This document shows, piece after piece, positions 8,480-15,902 of a DNA stretch of 52,224 bases. The position numbers and the translations under genes were made by a program. The stretch comes from Parcubacteria group bacterium. Its GTDB lineage: Bacteria; Patescibacteriota; JABMPQ01. The notes under the pieces were generated by a model, which was not told the DNA's origin, searched no databases, and saw only the letters and a program-made list of their open reading frames with translations. The stretch's first letter is position 1. Each line of letters opens with the position of its first letter. The stretch spans positions 1 to 52,224 of the forward strand of contig JABMPQ010000006.1 of assembly GCA_013202585.1 (NCBI GenBank). Reading direction: 5' to 3'.

Positions 8480-9121
8480 ATGAGAATAATTGTAACTCGG
8501 CCGCAGCATGATGTTACTACCAGATATCTTGCTGGTTGGGCAGAGGAGATTATTGATTTGGCAAGAAAAAAAGGCGTTACTGTTATTGATTTGAATAAAG
8601 ATAAAGCCAATAAAGATGGTTTTGTAGGAAGAATGAAAAAAGTACAGCCCGAACTGGTATTTCTAAATGGTCATGGAGGTGATAACTGTGTTTGTGGACA
8701 TGATAATGAGCAGTTAGTTAAATCTGGAGAAAATCATAATGTTTTAAAAGATAAAGTTACTTATGCTCTGTCTTGTAATTCCGGGAAGACATTGGGAGAA
8801 CAAGTCGCTAAAAATAGGAATACAACCTATATTGGCTATAAGGATGAATTTATCTTTATTAGCGATGACCGCTATGTGACTAGACCGCTAGAGGATCCAA
8901 GAGCAAAACCGTTTAGGGAATCATCTAATCAAGTGATGATTTCTCTTCTAAAAGGCAAGACTGCGCAAGAAGCATCAGAAAAATCTAAAGAGAAGTTTAA
9001 TAAATGCCGCATAGAAATGTTATCTAGTGGTTCCGACTCTGATTCTCTACAGGCAGCGCAGTTTCTATGGTGGAATGGACGAAATCAAGTGTGTTTAGGT
9101 GATACGGAGGCTAGGTTATAA
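8480..9121 (+). CDS. Caspase/CHAT-like cysteine peptidase-fold protein
   Basis: 213 residues with a strong SD (GGAGGAGG) just before ATG. The pattern fits the caspase-hemoglobinase fold: a hydrophobic strand LVFLNGHGG puts the presumed catalytic His at the end of one strand, and VTYALSCNSGKTLGEQ puts the presumed catalytic Cys at the end of the next, followed by TTYIGYKDEF, a typical following strand. CHAT/caspase-like proteins often act as proteases in bacterial defence or programmed cell death; that role is inferred here from family and operon context. No other domain is present, so any sensor would have to be one of the two small upstream proteins. Confidence 0.6.
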   Translation: MRIIVTRPQHDVTTRYLAGWAEEIIDLARKKGVTVIDLNKDKANKDGFVGRMKKVQPELVFLNGHGGDNCVCGHDNEQLVKSGENHNVLKDKVTYALSCNSGKTLGEQVAKNRNTTYIGYKDEFIFISDDRYVTRPLEDPRAKPFRESSNQVMISLLKGKTAQEASEKSKEKFNKCRIEMLSSGSDSDSLQAAQFLWWNGRNQVCLGDTEARL

Positions 9122-9141
9122 ATTTACGTGAATTTCTGTAA

Positions 9142-9164
9142 AGCCCTTGTTTGAGGGTTTTTTT
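9142..9164 (+). terminator. Intrinsic terminator after the caspase-like operon
   Basis: AGCCCT (from 9142), a short loop and GAGGGT followed by seven T residues (9158-9164). It closes the three-gene operon that starts at 8013. Confidence 0.65.
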
Positions 9165-9265
9165 GGTGTGAAAATGCAATGTCTGTTGATTCAAGTCATT
9201 GACTAGTACGTATAAGGTAGATAGTATAGGTATGTTGGAGAAAGGCATTTTCATAAAAAGCAAAT

Positions 9266-9997
9266 ATGAATATTATTGATAATCAAGAGGAAAATGATCA
9301 AATTCCAGATTATGAAATTAGGGAGGCTTTTATGGCAGAAAAAGAAAGGATTACACAATCACATAATCAGATGAGTAAAGATTACATGGATCTTAGGATT
9401 AGGACCTATTATCATAGACAAGATTTTTTGAAACATATTATTTTAATATCTGCTGGTATTTTAAGTTTGGCTACTTTAATTAGTAAAGCTCAGCAAGGTA
9501 CTATTATATATAGTTATTTTATTATTGGCATATTTCTCTATATGGCAGTTGTTATTTTTTCTTTGTCATATATCAGATGTAAAATCGACAATGATATTGA
9601 GGGTTTAGAAAAAGATAGCTTGCGGTTCAAGGAGGTACATGAGGAGCGAAGGGGGAATGTAGAGAAATTTCTCAAGAAAAATAAACTTACACAGGAATCT
9701 TTGATTGAATATGAGAAAATAAAGGTTTCAACCCCAATGGTTCGAAGATTGATTGAAGATAAGAAGAAGATTGACACCAGCGAAAAAATGGAAGTAAAAA
9801 GAAATATGGACTATTTTCTAGAAGTTGTAATATTTCTATTTTCGTCAGCCTCTTTTTTCATGCTGATCTCATTTATAAATTTCAATATGGAAATCTACGC
9901 TATTATTTTAATGGTTATCATCATTTTTGCTTTTTCCTTCTTTGATTATACAGCTCATTTTTCGAAAGTGATTAATTTTGTTAGAAAAAAATTGTAA
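9266..9997 (+). CDS. Four-helix membrane protein of unknown function
   Basis: 243 residues. A charged, probably cytosolic N-terminus (1-52) leads to two membrane spans (about 54-72 and 78-100), a long charged and likely coiled segment (about 104-180), then two more spans (about 187-207 and 210-229). The layout resembles small membrane effectors or sensors, but no family is recognised. It starts an AT-rich block with the next three genes; the gap to the next gene is 12 bases. Confidence 0.6.
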   Translation: MNIIDNQEENDQIPDYEIREAFMAEKERITQSHNQMSKDYMDLRIRTYYHRQDFLKHIILISAGILSLATLISKAQQGTIIYSYFIIGIFLYMAVVIFSLSYIRCKIDNDIEGLEKDSLRFKEVHEERRGNVEKFLKKNKLTQESLIEYEKIKVSTPMVRRLIEDKKKIDTSEKMEVKRNMDYFLEVVIFLFSSASFFMLISFINFNMEIYAIILMVIIIFAFSFFDYTAHFSKVINFVRKKL

Positions 9998-10009
9998 TTT
10001 TACAGAATT

Positions 10010-10633
10010 ATGGATATTCCATCTATTAAAATTAGATTTGTTGAAAAATTAAAATTATACCATGATTATCTTTCTCCAAATTCCGTTTGGGAAACACAAA
10101 AAAAAGATTACTGGAAGCATGAAAAAATAATTCTTCTGTGGGCGTTTTCTGATTTACATGAGCATCTATATTCTAGCGTTGATACAAATAGGTTGTTAGA
10201 AATTTATAGTTTAGATAAGGAAGGTGAAGAAATTAATAGTTGCTCTGGTCAGTTCATTGAGCTGCAAGAAAAGATGAACATTGACTATCGTGAAGAGATG
10301 AATAACTTAAAGCAAGATTTAAAATTAAATAGTGGTAAAGAAATTGGAAAATTAAATTTTGTCAAAGGAAATTTAGTCGTAAAAGAGTTTGCAGTTGTTA
10401 CGGAGGAGGGATCTCCTAGGGATTCACAAAGTCCCCCAAAAAGAATAAGGATAAATGCAAAAGGACTACTGTTGGGAGAGATGTTGTATGAAGCACATTC
10501 GAACAATACAAAATCTTACTTCTGCAATTTTAGAATATATAAAATGGCAATGGGTTTGCTGTGGTCATTATTTTTAATCGCTATAGGTATTATTGTGATG
10601 CAATTGATTGTCTTAATTGTAGAAATTTACTAA
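10010..10633 (+). CDS. Hypothetical protein with C-terminal membrane anchor
   Basis: 207 residues. The first 175 appear soluble and mixed alpha/beta with no recognised motif; residues about 178-204 form one or two hydrophobic spans, so the protein is tail-anchored in the membrane. It follows the four-span membrane gene by 12 bases and precedes a 54-codon gene. Codon use is very AT-rich, unlike the arg and pyr genes on both sides, which suggests acquisition from elsewhere. Confidence 0.6.
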   Translation: MDIPSIKIRFVEKLKLYHDYLSPNSVWETQKKDYWKHEKIILLWAFSDLHEHLYSSVDTNRLLEIYSLDKEGEEINSCSGQFIELQEKMNIDYREEMNNLKQDLKLNSGKEIGKLNFVKGNLVVKEFAVVTEEGSPRDSQSPPKRIRINAKGLLLGEMLYEAHSNNTKSYFCNFRIYKMAMGLLWSLFLIAIGIIVMQLIVLIVEIY

Positions 10634-10661
10634 TAAAATCGCACAACAATTAATAAAATTT

Positions 10662-10826
10662 ATGGACAAAAAAGAAAAAAAAGAAAAAAATGAACCAGCT
10701 CCCTGGAATCCCATAGACATAAAAAAGTTCAATGAGAACACAAGAACCATTTCGGAAATGTATAGATCAGATCCGGAAAGGATAAAAAGGGCTGAAGGTG
10801 AAAATGATGATGACAAAAATGAATAA
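10662..10826 (+). CDS. Small charged hypothetical protein (54 residues)
   Basis: An open frame of 54 codons, MDKKEKKEKNEPAPWNPIDI at the start and a tail of Asp/Asn/Glu. It is highly hydrophilic with a Lys/Glu-rich beginning. It starts 28 bases after the tail-anchored gene and ends 8 bases before the PIN-domain gene. Its size and place are those of an antitoxin or linker peptide, but sequence alone does not show it. Confidence 0.4.
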   Translation: MDKKEKKEKNEPAPWNPIDIKKFNENTRTISEMYRSDPERIKRAEGENDDDKNE

Positions 10827-10834
10827 TAGGATGC

Positions 10835-11380
10835 ATGTCACAAAGTATATCTCTTGAAAAAAATTGGGTTTTATTTGATACATGTTCTATCTCAAAAATT
10901 TCAGTGATAGGAGATGCTACAAAGATTTTGAGTGCTGTCCAGAGTAGGATTGGTTCATTTACTCCAGCTATAACATCATTAATAAGATTTGAATATTTAA
11001 GACAGTCGAAATCAAAAGATGAATTTGAAGGATTTCGCGATTATTTGAATGATACTTATACAGAGATAGACTTATATTCGAAAGAAGATCTTTTTGATAT
11101 ATATAATTTATCCTCTGAACTTGCTTGCGTATGTCGCTTTGTGAGTTCAAATCACTACAAGCATATTTCTATGGTGGACTTTGTTCATGGTGGCTTATTA
11201 CGCAGATATCCGCGTAATTTGTTTTTGTTAACTTTTGATATAAATGATTTTCTTACTCCGATATTTAAGTTAGTCCATCATGAAAGTATTGAAGTAAACG
11301 GTAAATTAGAAATTTGGGCTTTGTATAGTTTTGATCAGAATGAATTCCATAAATATATTGATATATTCAAAAATAAATAA
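10835..11380 (+). CDS. PIN-domain-like nuclease
   Basis: 181 residues. The order of acidic residues fits a PIN ribonuclease: an Asp in LFDTCSISK near the N-terminus, a Glu in ITSLIRFEYLR, Asp in SMVDFVHGG, and Asp residues in LLTFDINDF. PIN proteins cleave RNA and commonly act as toxins or in RNA processing. No typical VapB antitoxin precedes it; the adjacent 54-residue protein or the membrane proteins could be the partners. It ends the AT-rich insertion before the arg T-box. Confidence 0.6.
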   Translation: MSQSISLEKNWVLFDTCSISKISVIGDATKILSAVQSRIGSFTPAITSLIRFEYLRQSKSKDEFEGFRDYLNDTYTEIDLYSKEDLFDIYNLSSELACVCRFVSSNHYKHISMVDFVHGGLLRRYPRNLFLLTFDINDFLTPIFKLVHHESIEVNGKLEIWALYSFDQNEFHKYIDIFKNK

Positions 11381-11400
11381 GGATAGTAATACCCCTCCTC

Positions 11401-11430
11401 TTGACAACCCACCACTTTTTAACATACACT
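11401..11430 (+). promoter_or_regulatory. Promoter of the arg T-box operon
   Basis: TTGACA (11401-11406), an 18-base spacer and TACACT (11425-11430) form a sigma70-type promoter about 20-30 bases ahead of the T-box stem I. Confidence 0.6.
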
Positions 11431-11450
11431 AAACCTACCTTCACAATTTA

Positions 11451-11749
11451 GGTAAAGCTTACCGAGGAGAATATTAGGAAGTTCATCTAACTCACAGCGA
11501 GCTGGCGATAGTGCGAGTCCAGCAGTAGACGACTTTCGAACGAGCTCCACATCAGGTACGGACCGAAGAAAATCTGACTCAGTCAGATAAGTAGGATCCG
11601 GCGGGTAGTCCCCGTGGCCAAATAGCTCAATGAGTGCTGGCGGTTGTAAACCAACCAAAGGAATCAGGGTGGTACCACGGGAATTCTCTTTTTATAGAAT
11701 CCTCGTCCCTAGGTGAAATTTATTTTCATCTTAGAGACGAGGATTTTTT
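11451..11749 (+). promoter_or_regulatory. T-box riboswitch, arginine (CGA) specifier
   Basis: The T-box sequence AGGGTGGTACCACGGG lies at 11666-11681 with the TGGT bulge that pairs with a tRNA ACCA end. Upstream, stem I can be folded: TACC/GGTA (11460-11463/11555-11558), GGAG/CTCC (11466-11469/11545-11548), then GGAAGT/ACTTTC (11477-11482/11532-11537). Between the last two stems the 3' strand of the specifier loop is GAACGAG (11538-11544), the canonical GAA-codon-purine layout, giving CGA for arginine. The distal hairpin GCTGG/CCAGC with a GATAGTGCGAG loop matches the conserved stem I tip. Uncharged tRNA-Arg should favour read-through into the SerK-like, argG, argH and argF genes. Confidence 0.93.
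11701..11749 (+). terminator. T-box regulatory terminator
   Basis: CCTCGTC (11701-11707) pairs with GACGAGG (11736-11742) and is followed by a T-run. It is the conditional terminator of the T-box and ends 15 bases before the first start codon. Confidence 0.88.
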
Positions 11750-11763
11750 GTTTAGTCAAAATT

Positions 11764-12183
11764 ATGTTGCTACCAATCAAGACAATACCAATCAGCCAAC
11801 TCAAGCCCCACGAGCAGATTTGCCCGGATCACTTGCTTTGTTTACAGCAAAAGATCAGTCGTGACAGAATTTTCACGCATCCAATCGTGATTGATCGTAC
11901 GACCAAAATTATTCTTGATGGACATCATCGTTGCCAGGCACTCAAGCGTCTTGGTCATGCTAAGATTCCGTGTATTTTAGTCAACTATCGTAGCTGCCAG
12001 GTCGCAATCAAATCACGTTGTCATCAGGATATTGATAAAGAGACAGTCATCAAGCACGCCCTCCGGGGTAAGCTCCTGCGACCCAAGGCCACCAAACATT
12101 ATTTGCGGCTGGGCAGCGATCAACTAATTCCATTCGAAAAAATAAAAACCAACACCAAAATCCCTTTATCTCAATTAATTTAA
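11764..12183 (+). CDS. ParB/sulfiredoxin-fold protein, SerK/SbnI-like
   Basis: 140 residues when started at ATG 11764; an earlier in-frame ATG lies inside the T-box terminator and is unlikely. The ParB-type core reads PISQLKPHE then ILDGHHRCQALKRLG. The DGHHR variant is typical of the branch that includes free-serine kinases (SerK, SbnI) rather than chromosome-partitioning ParB, and there is no helix-turn-helix. Serine phosphorylation is therefore possible but not shown. It is the first gene under the arginine T-box and is 5 bases from argG; a link to arginine supply is unclear. Confidence 0.65.
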   Translation: MLLPIKTIPISQLKPHEQICPDHLLCLQQKISRDRIFTHPIVIDRTTKIILDGHHRCQALKRLGHAKIPCILVNYRSCQVAIKSRCHQDIDKETVIKHALRGKLLRPKATKHYLRLGSDQLIPFEKIKTNTKIPLSQLI

Positions 12184-12188
12184 AAATC

Positions 12189-13442
12189 ATGTCAAAATTA
12201 CCACCCAAATCACCTCATTGCGAGGACAACCAGGCCGCCAACAAGAAATGTCTCTTGCTCTATTCGGGCGGAGTAGATACCTCGATTTGTGTTTACTTAC
12301 TCAGTCAGTACTATGGCTACCAGGTTATCACACTAACGATTGATGTTTGCCAGGATGAGGGCGTGTGTCAAAAAATGGCGGACAAAGCGAAAAAACTCGG
12401 TGCGATCAAGACGATCGTCTATGACGCTAAGAAAGAATTCGCCGACAAGTATATTTCGCAGGTTATCAAGGCTAACGGCTTTTACGACGATCATTATCCG
12501 TTGGGAACTTCGCTCGCTCGTCCGATGCAAGCGGCGCTAGCAGTCAAAGTAGCCCAGCAAGAGAAGGTCGATGCTGTTGCTCACGGCTGCAAGGGCAGGG
12601 GAGCGGATGCCTTTCGTCTCAACATGGTTTTCAATTACTTGTTGCCGGATGATATCGAGCTGGTCTTGCCGATCAACGATTGGTGGCCGACGCGTCAGGA
12701 GGAGATCGACTTTGCCTATGCCAACAAGATCCCCGTCCCGGTGCCGCAAGACAACCCCTATAGCTATGACGACAACATTCTCTCCAATGCTATCAATTAC
12801 GGATCGATCGATGACATTAAGGAACAAGCTCCCGAAGACGCTTACAAGTGGACGGTTCCAACTCAGAAGGCGCCTGCTCAGTCGCAACAGATCCAGCTAG
12901 GATTCAAGGAGGGCTTGCCCGTGTCGCTGGACGGCCAGAAGATCAGCCTCGACAAGCTAATGGTCAAACTCAATCAGCTGGGCGGTAAACATGGTGTTGG
13001 CCGTATGGATATGATTGAAAATGGACTTTACGGTAATAAATTTCGTTGGGTCTATGAAGCGCCGGCAGCTGAGATCTTGATCACAGCTCACCAGGAGCTG
13101 GAGAAACTAGCCCTCCCCGCCGAGACGCTCTACTTCAAGCAGGAAATAGCTGACAAAAAATGGGTCAAGCTGGCATACAAGTCGTTCTTTTACAGTCCGC
13201 TGACCAGCGCGCTGATGAAGTTGATCGACGAGACGCAGCAATATGTCACCGGCAAGGTCACTCTTCAGCTCTACAAAGGTAAAGTTTCGGTGATAAAGCG
13301 TGTCTGCGCCAATACCCTGACTCAGCTTGATCCCAAGGACTTAGTGTCTCAGGAAACAATGGACAAGGTGCCCTATGGTTTTGAGGAATATGCTTTCGCT
13401 AGCAAACATGCGGAGGTAATTGGCCAGCATTTTAGTAATTAA
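12189..13442 (+). CDS. argG: Argininosuccinate synthase
   Basis: 417 residues. The ATP pyrophosphatase P-loop SGGVDTS is at 26-32, followed by the expected VAHGCKGRGADAFR block (normally HGCTGKGNDQVRF) that binds citrulline/aspartate. It joins citrulline and aspartate using ATP. It follows the SerK-like gene by 5 bases and precedes argH by 9, so it is under the arginine T-box. The GKGNDQ segment is replaced by GRGADA, a mild divergence, but overall length and order fit the family. Confidence 0.93.
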   Translation: MSKLPPKSPHCEDNQAANKKCLLLYSGGVDTSICVYLLSQYYGYQVITLTIDVCQDEGVCQKMADKAKKLGAIKTIVYDAKKEFADKYISQVIKANGFYDDHYPLGTSLARPMQAALAVKVAQQEKVDAVAHGCKGRGADAFRLNMVFNYLLPDDIELVLPINDWWPTRQEEIDFAYANKIPVPVPQDNPYSYDDNILSNAINYGSIDDIKEQAPEDAYKWTVPTQKAPAQSQQIQLGFKEGLPVSLDGQKISLDKLMVKLNQLGGKHGVGRMDMIENGLYGNKFRWVYEAPAAEILITAHQELEKLALPAETLYFKQEIADKKWVKLAYKSFFYSPLTSALMKLIDETQQYVTGKVTLQLYKGKVSVIKRVCANTLTQLDPKDLVSQETMDKVPYGFEEYAFASKHAEVIGQHFSN

Positions 13443-13451
13443 TTAATCACT

Positions 13452-14912
13452 ATGAGTAAAAAACAAAGTAACATATTCTGGAATGATGGCGAGAACGCTG
13501 ATTTTGGCAAATACGCGGTCGAGTACGCCGCTGGTGAGGACATAGTGCTAGACAAGGAGCTGGTGCAATACGAATGCCAGGTCAACAAGGCGTATATGTC
13601 GATGTTGGCTAAGCAGGGGATATTGAGTCAGGCGCAGGTCGACAAAATCATCACTGTGTTGGATGAGATCGTGCACAAAGATCAGCAGGGTGAGTTTGTG
13701 TTGGATCAGAGCCTCGAGGACGTCCACTCCAATGTCGAAAAGTACGTTATCGATAAGCTAGGCGTAGAGATAGGAGGGAATCTACGCCTCGGGATGGCGC
13801 GCAATGACCAAGTCTATACTGATTTGCGGTTATATATGAAGGATCAGTTGGTGATGACGGTAAAGGCGGCGATCGATACCGCTCGGGCGCTGACTGATGT
13901 CGCTGGTAAGCACCTTAATACGATCATGCCAGGCTATACTCACTTGCGCATTTCCCAACCCATCACTTACGCGCACTACTTGACCAGCAAGATCTATCAT
14001 TTATTGGATGATGTGGATAACTTGCAGCATGATTTTACTCAGGTTGATCGGTGCCCATTGGGGATTTTCGAAATGGCCGGAACTCATCTTGATATTGACC
14101 GTCAGTATTTAAGCGATAAGCTAGGTTTTAGCGGCAGCACGGGTCATAGTCTCTATACCGCTAACACGCGCGGTGAGCTAGAGGCGAAGGTGATTTCTTC
14201 CCTGAGCATGCTAGCGCTACATATCAGGCGCACCATGAATGAGGTTATAATCTTCTCCACCCACGAATTTGGTCTACTGGAGATCGACGATCTCTACGCT
14301 ACTGGTGGCACGGCTCAACCTAACCTCAAAAATCCGGACACGCTTGAAGTGCTGCGGGCTAATATGGCCAAGCTGCCGAGCTTGTATCAAGAGGCGATTT
14401 CGATCATGGACATGTTGCCTTCTGGTTTTATGCGTGATACGCAGCAAACAAAGCCATTAATATTCCAGGCCTTTGCCACGATGTTGCCGGGCTTGGCGAT
14501 GTTTAAAGGAGTGATGGTAAGTCTTAAGGTCAATAAAAAGCGCCTGGCCGAGCTGGCCGAGCAAAATTTTGCCACCGCCCCGGACATGTGTATTCAAATC
14601 GCGCTCAAGACGGGGGTGAGCTTTCGCGAGGCGTATAAAGTGATGAAATATCTGATAAAAGATGGTATATTGAATGAAAGTTTAGCGGAGCTAACACCAG
14701 TTTTGTTGTTAGCTGCTGGCCAGAAAGTGCTGGGTAAAAAATTAGTCATGGCTCAGAAAGAAATTGCTGAGATAGCGGATGCCAAGAGTAGTGTCCAGGC
14801 TCATACTAGTCAAGGTGGACCGGCGCCGACGGAAGTCAAAAAAATGCTGACAGAGATTGGCGTCAAGTTACAAGAATGTGAAGAGTGGGTTAAAAAAGTT
14901 AGTAATAAATAA
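13452..14912 (+). CDS. argH: Argininosuccinate lyase, divergent
   Basis: 486 residues, family length about 460. Conserved features are EDVHSNVE (90-97), ARNDQVYTDLRLY (116-128) and GYTH with His164, the usual catalytic-region histidine. The superfamily signature loop, normally GSSxMPxKxNPD, reads GGTAQPNLKNPD at 285-296: the two serines are Gly and Thr, and Met-Pro is Gln-Pro. The catalytic Ser is thus absent as such, with Thr287 a possible substitute. The protein lies between argG and argF with short gaps, which supports lyase activity on argininosuccinate releasing arginine and fumarate. A different lyase substrate cannot be excluded. Confidence 0.85.
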   Translation: MSKKQSNIFWNDGENADFGKYAVEYAAGEDIVLDKELVQYECQVNKAYMSMLAKQGILSQAQVDKIITVLDEIVHKDQQGEFVLDQSLEDVHSNVEKYVIDKLGVEIGGNLRLGMARNDQVYTDLRLYMKDQLVMTVKAAIDTARALTDVAGKHLNTIMPGYTHLRISQPITYAHYLTSKIYHLLDDVDNLQHDFTQVDRCPLGIFEMAGTHLDIDRQYLSDKLGFSGSTGHSLYTANTRGELEAKVISSLSMLALHIRRTMNEVIIFSTHEFGLLEIDDLYATGGTAQPNLKNPDTLEVLRANMAKLPSLYQEAISIMDMLPSGFMRDTQQTKPLIFQAFATMLPGLAMFKGVMVSLKVNKKRLAELAEQNFATAPDMCIQIALKTGVSFREAYKVMKYLIKDGILNESLAELTPVLLLAAGQKVLGKKLVMAQKEIAEIADAKSSVQAHTSQGGPAPTEVKKMLTEIGVKLQECEEWVKKVSNK

Positions 14913-14927
14913 TTAAATTAGATAAAA

Positions 14928-15881
14928 ATGAAGAAACCAAGACACGTGATTTCCCTGAAAGATTTTACGGCTGAGGAGATAAAAGAAATATTAGCCAAGG
15001 CAGCTGAGATAAAAGCTAATCCGGAGAAATACGCTGAGACTCTGAAAGACAAGACACTAATCATGCTTTTTCAGAAATCTTCTACTCGTACCCGGCTATC
15101 GTTTGAGGCGGGCATGACGCGACTGGGTGGTCACGGAATTTTCTTAGATCAGAAGACTTCGCAATTTGCTTTAACCGATTTTAGTGATGAGATCAAGGCC
15201 GTGTTGCGGTTTGGCGATATTTTGATGTTTCGGGCGATGCAGGCGGCGGACGTGGAGAAAGCAGCTGAAGTTAGCCACATTCCAGTAATCGACGCTTGTA
15301 GTGAGAAATATCATCCTTGCCAGACTTTGGGCGATTTATTAACAATGTCTGAAGATGCCGGCGGGCTAGATAAGATCGAGAAAGTAGCTTGGCTAGGAAT
15401 TCAGAATAATGTTTCTAATACCTTAAAGCTGGCCTGCTCTAAGCTAGGTATTGAGGTTAGCATCATCGCGCCGGAAGTAAATGAGGCTAGTGTGGATGAA
15501 GAGCTTAACAAAATAGCTGATAAAACAGGACTGGTCAAAGAAACTCTTGATCTAAAGGAAGGCCTAGAGGGAGTGCGTTATGTTCACACTGACACCTGGA
15601 TGGATATGGAATATTTTGAGGATGGTAAGGTCAAAGACGAATTCAAAGATGTCTACAAAAAGCGTAAAGAATTATTCAAGCCTTATCAACTCAATGCTAA
15701 GTTGTTGGAAGATAATTGTCCGGAAGCTAAGGTAATGCATTGTATGCCTTGCCATGTTGGTTATGAGATCAGCCGTGATGCTATCGATCACTCTAATTCA
15801 TTAATTTTCGATCAAGCCGAGAATAGAATGCATGCCCAAAATGGCCTGATGGTGTGGCTGATGGAGCAGATGAAAAAATAA
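14928..15881 (+). CDS. argF: Ornithine carbamoyltransferase-like transcarbamylase
   Basis: 317 residues. STRTR (52-56) and HPCQ (129-132) bind carbamoyl phosphate, NNVSNTLK matches the OTC asparagine loop, and HCMPC (271-275) matches the OTC HCLP motif with its reactive Cys. The ornithine loop, usually DxWxSMG, reads DTWMDME (222-228), so the SMG part is changed. Its position next to argG and argH makes ornithine the likely substrate, giving citrulline from carbamoyl phosphate. A modified amino-acid substrate (for example an acylated ornithine) is the alternative to consider. Confidence 0.85.
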   Translation: MKKPRHVISLKDFTAEEIKEILAKAAEIKANPEKYAETLKDKTLIMLFQKSSTRTRLSFEAGMTRLGGHGIFLDQKTSQFALTDFSDEIKAVLRFGDILMFRAMQAADVEKAAEVSHIPVIDACSEKYHPCQTLGDLLTMSEDAGGLDKIEKVAWLGIQNNVSNTLKLACSKLGIEVSIIAPEVNEASVDEELNKIADKTGLVKETLDLKEGLEGVRYVHTDTWMDMEYFEDGKVKDEFKDVYKKRKELFKPYQLNAKLLEDNCPEAKVMHCMPCHVGYEISRDAIDHSNSLIFDQAENRMHAQNGLMVWLMEQMKK

Positions 15882-15902
15882 GCGCCGTTCTAAAATATTT
15901 TC

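Noticed and set aside
12333-12900. Long frames on both strands inside argG
   Set aside because: They are shadows of the argG coding sequence and lack family motifs or start signals.
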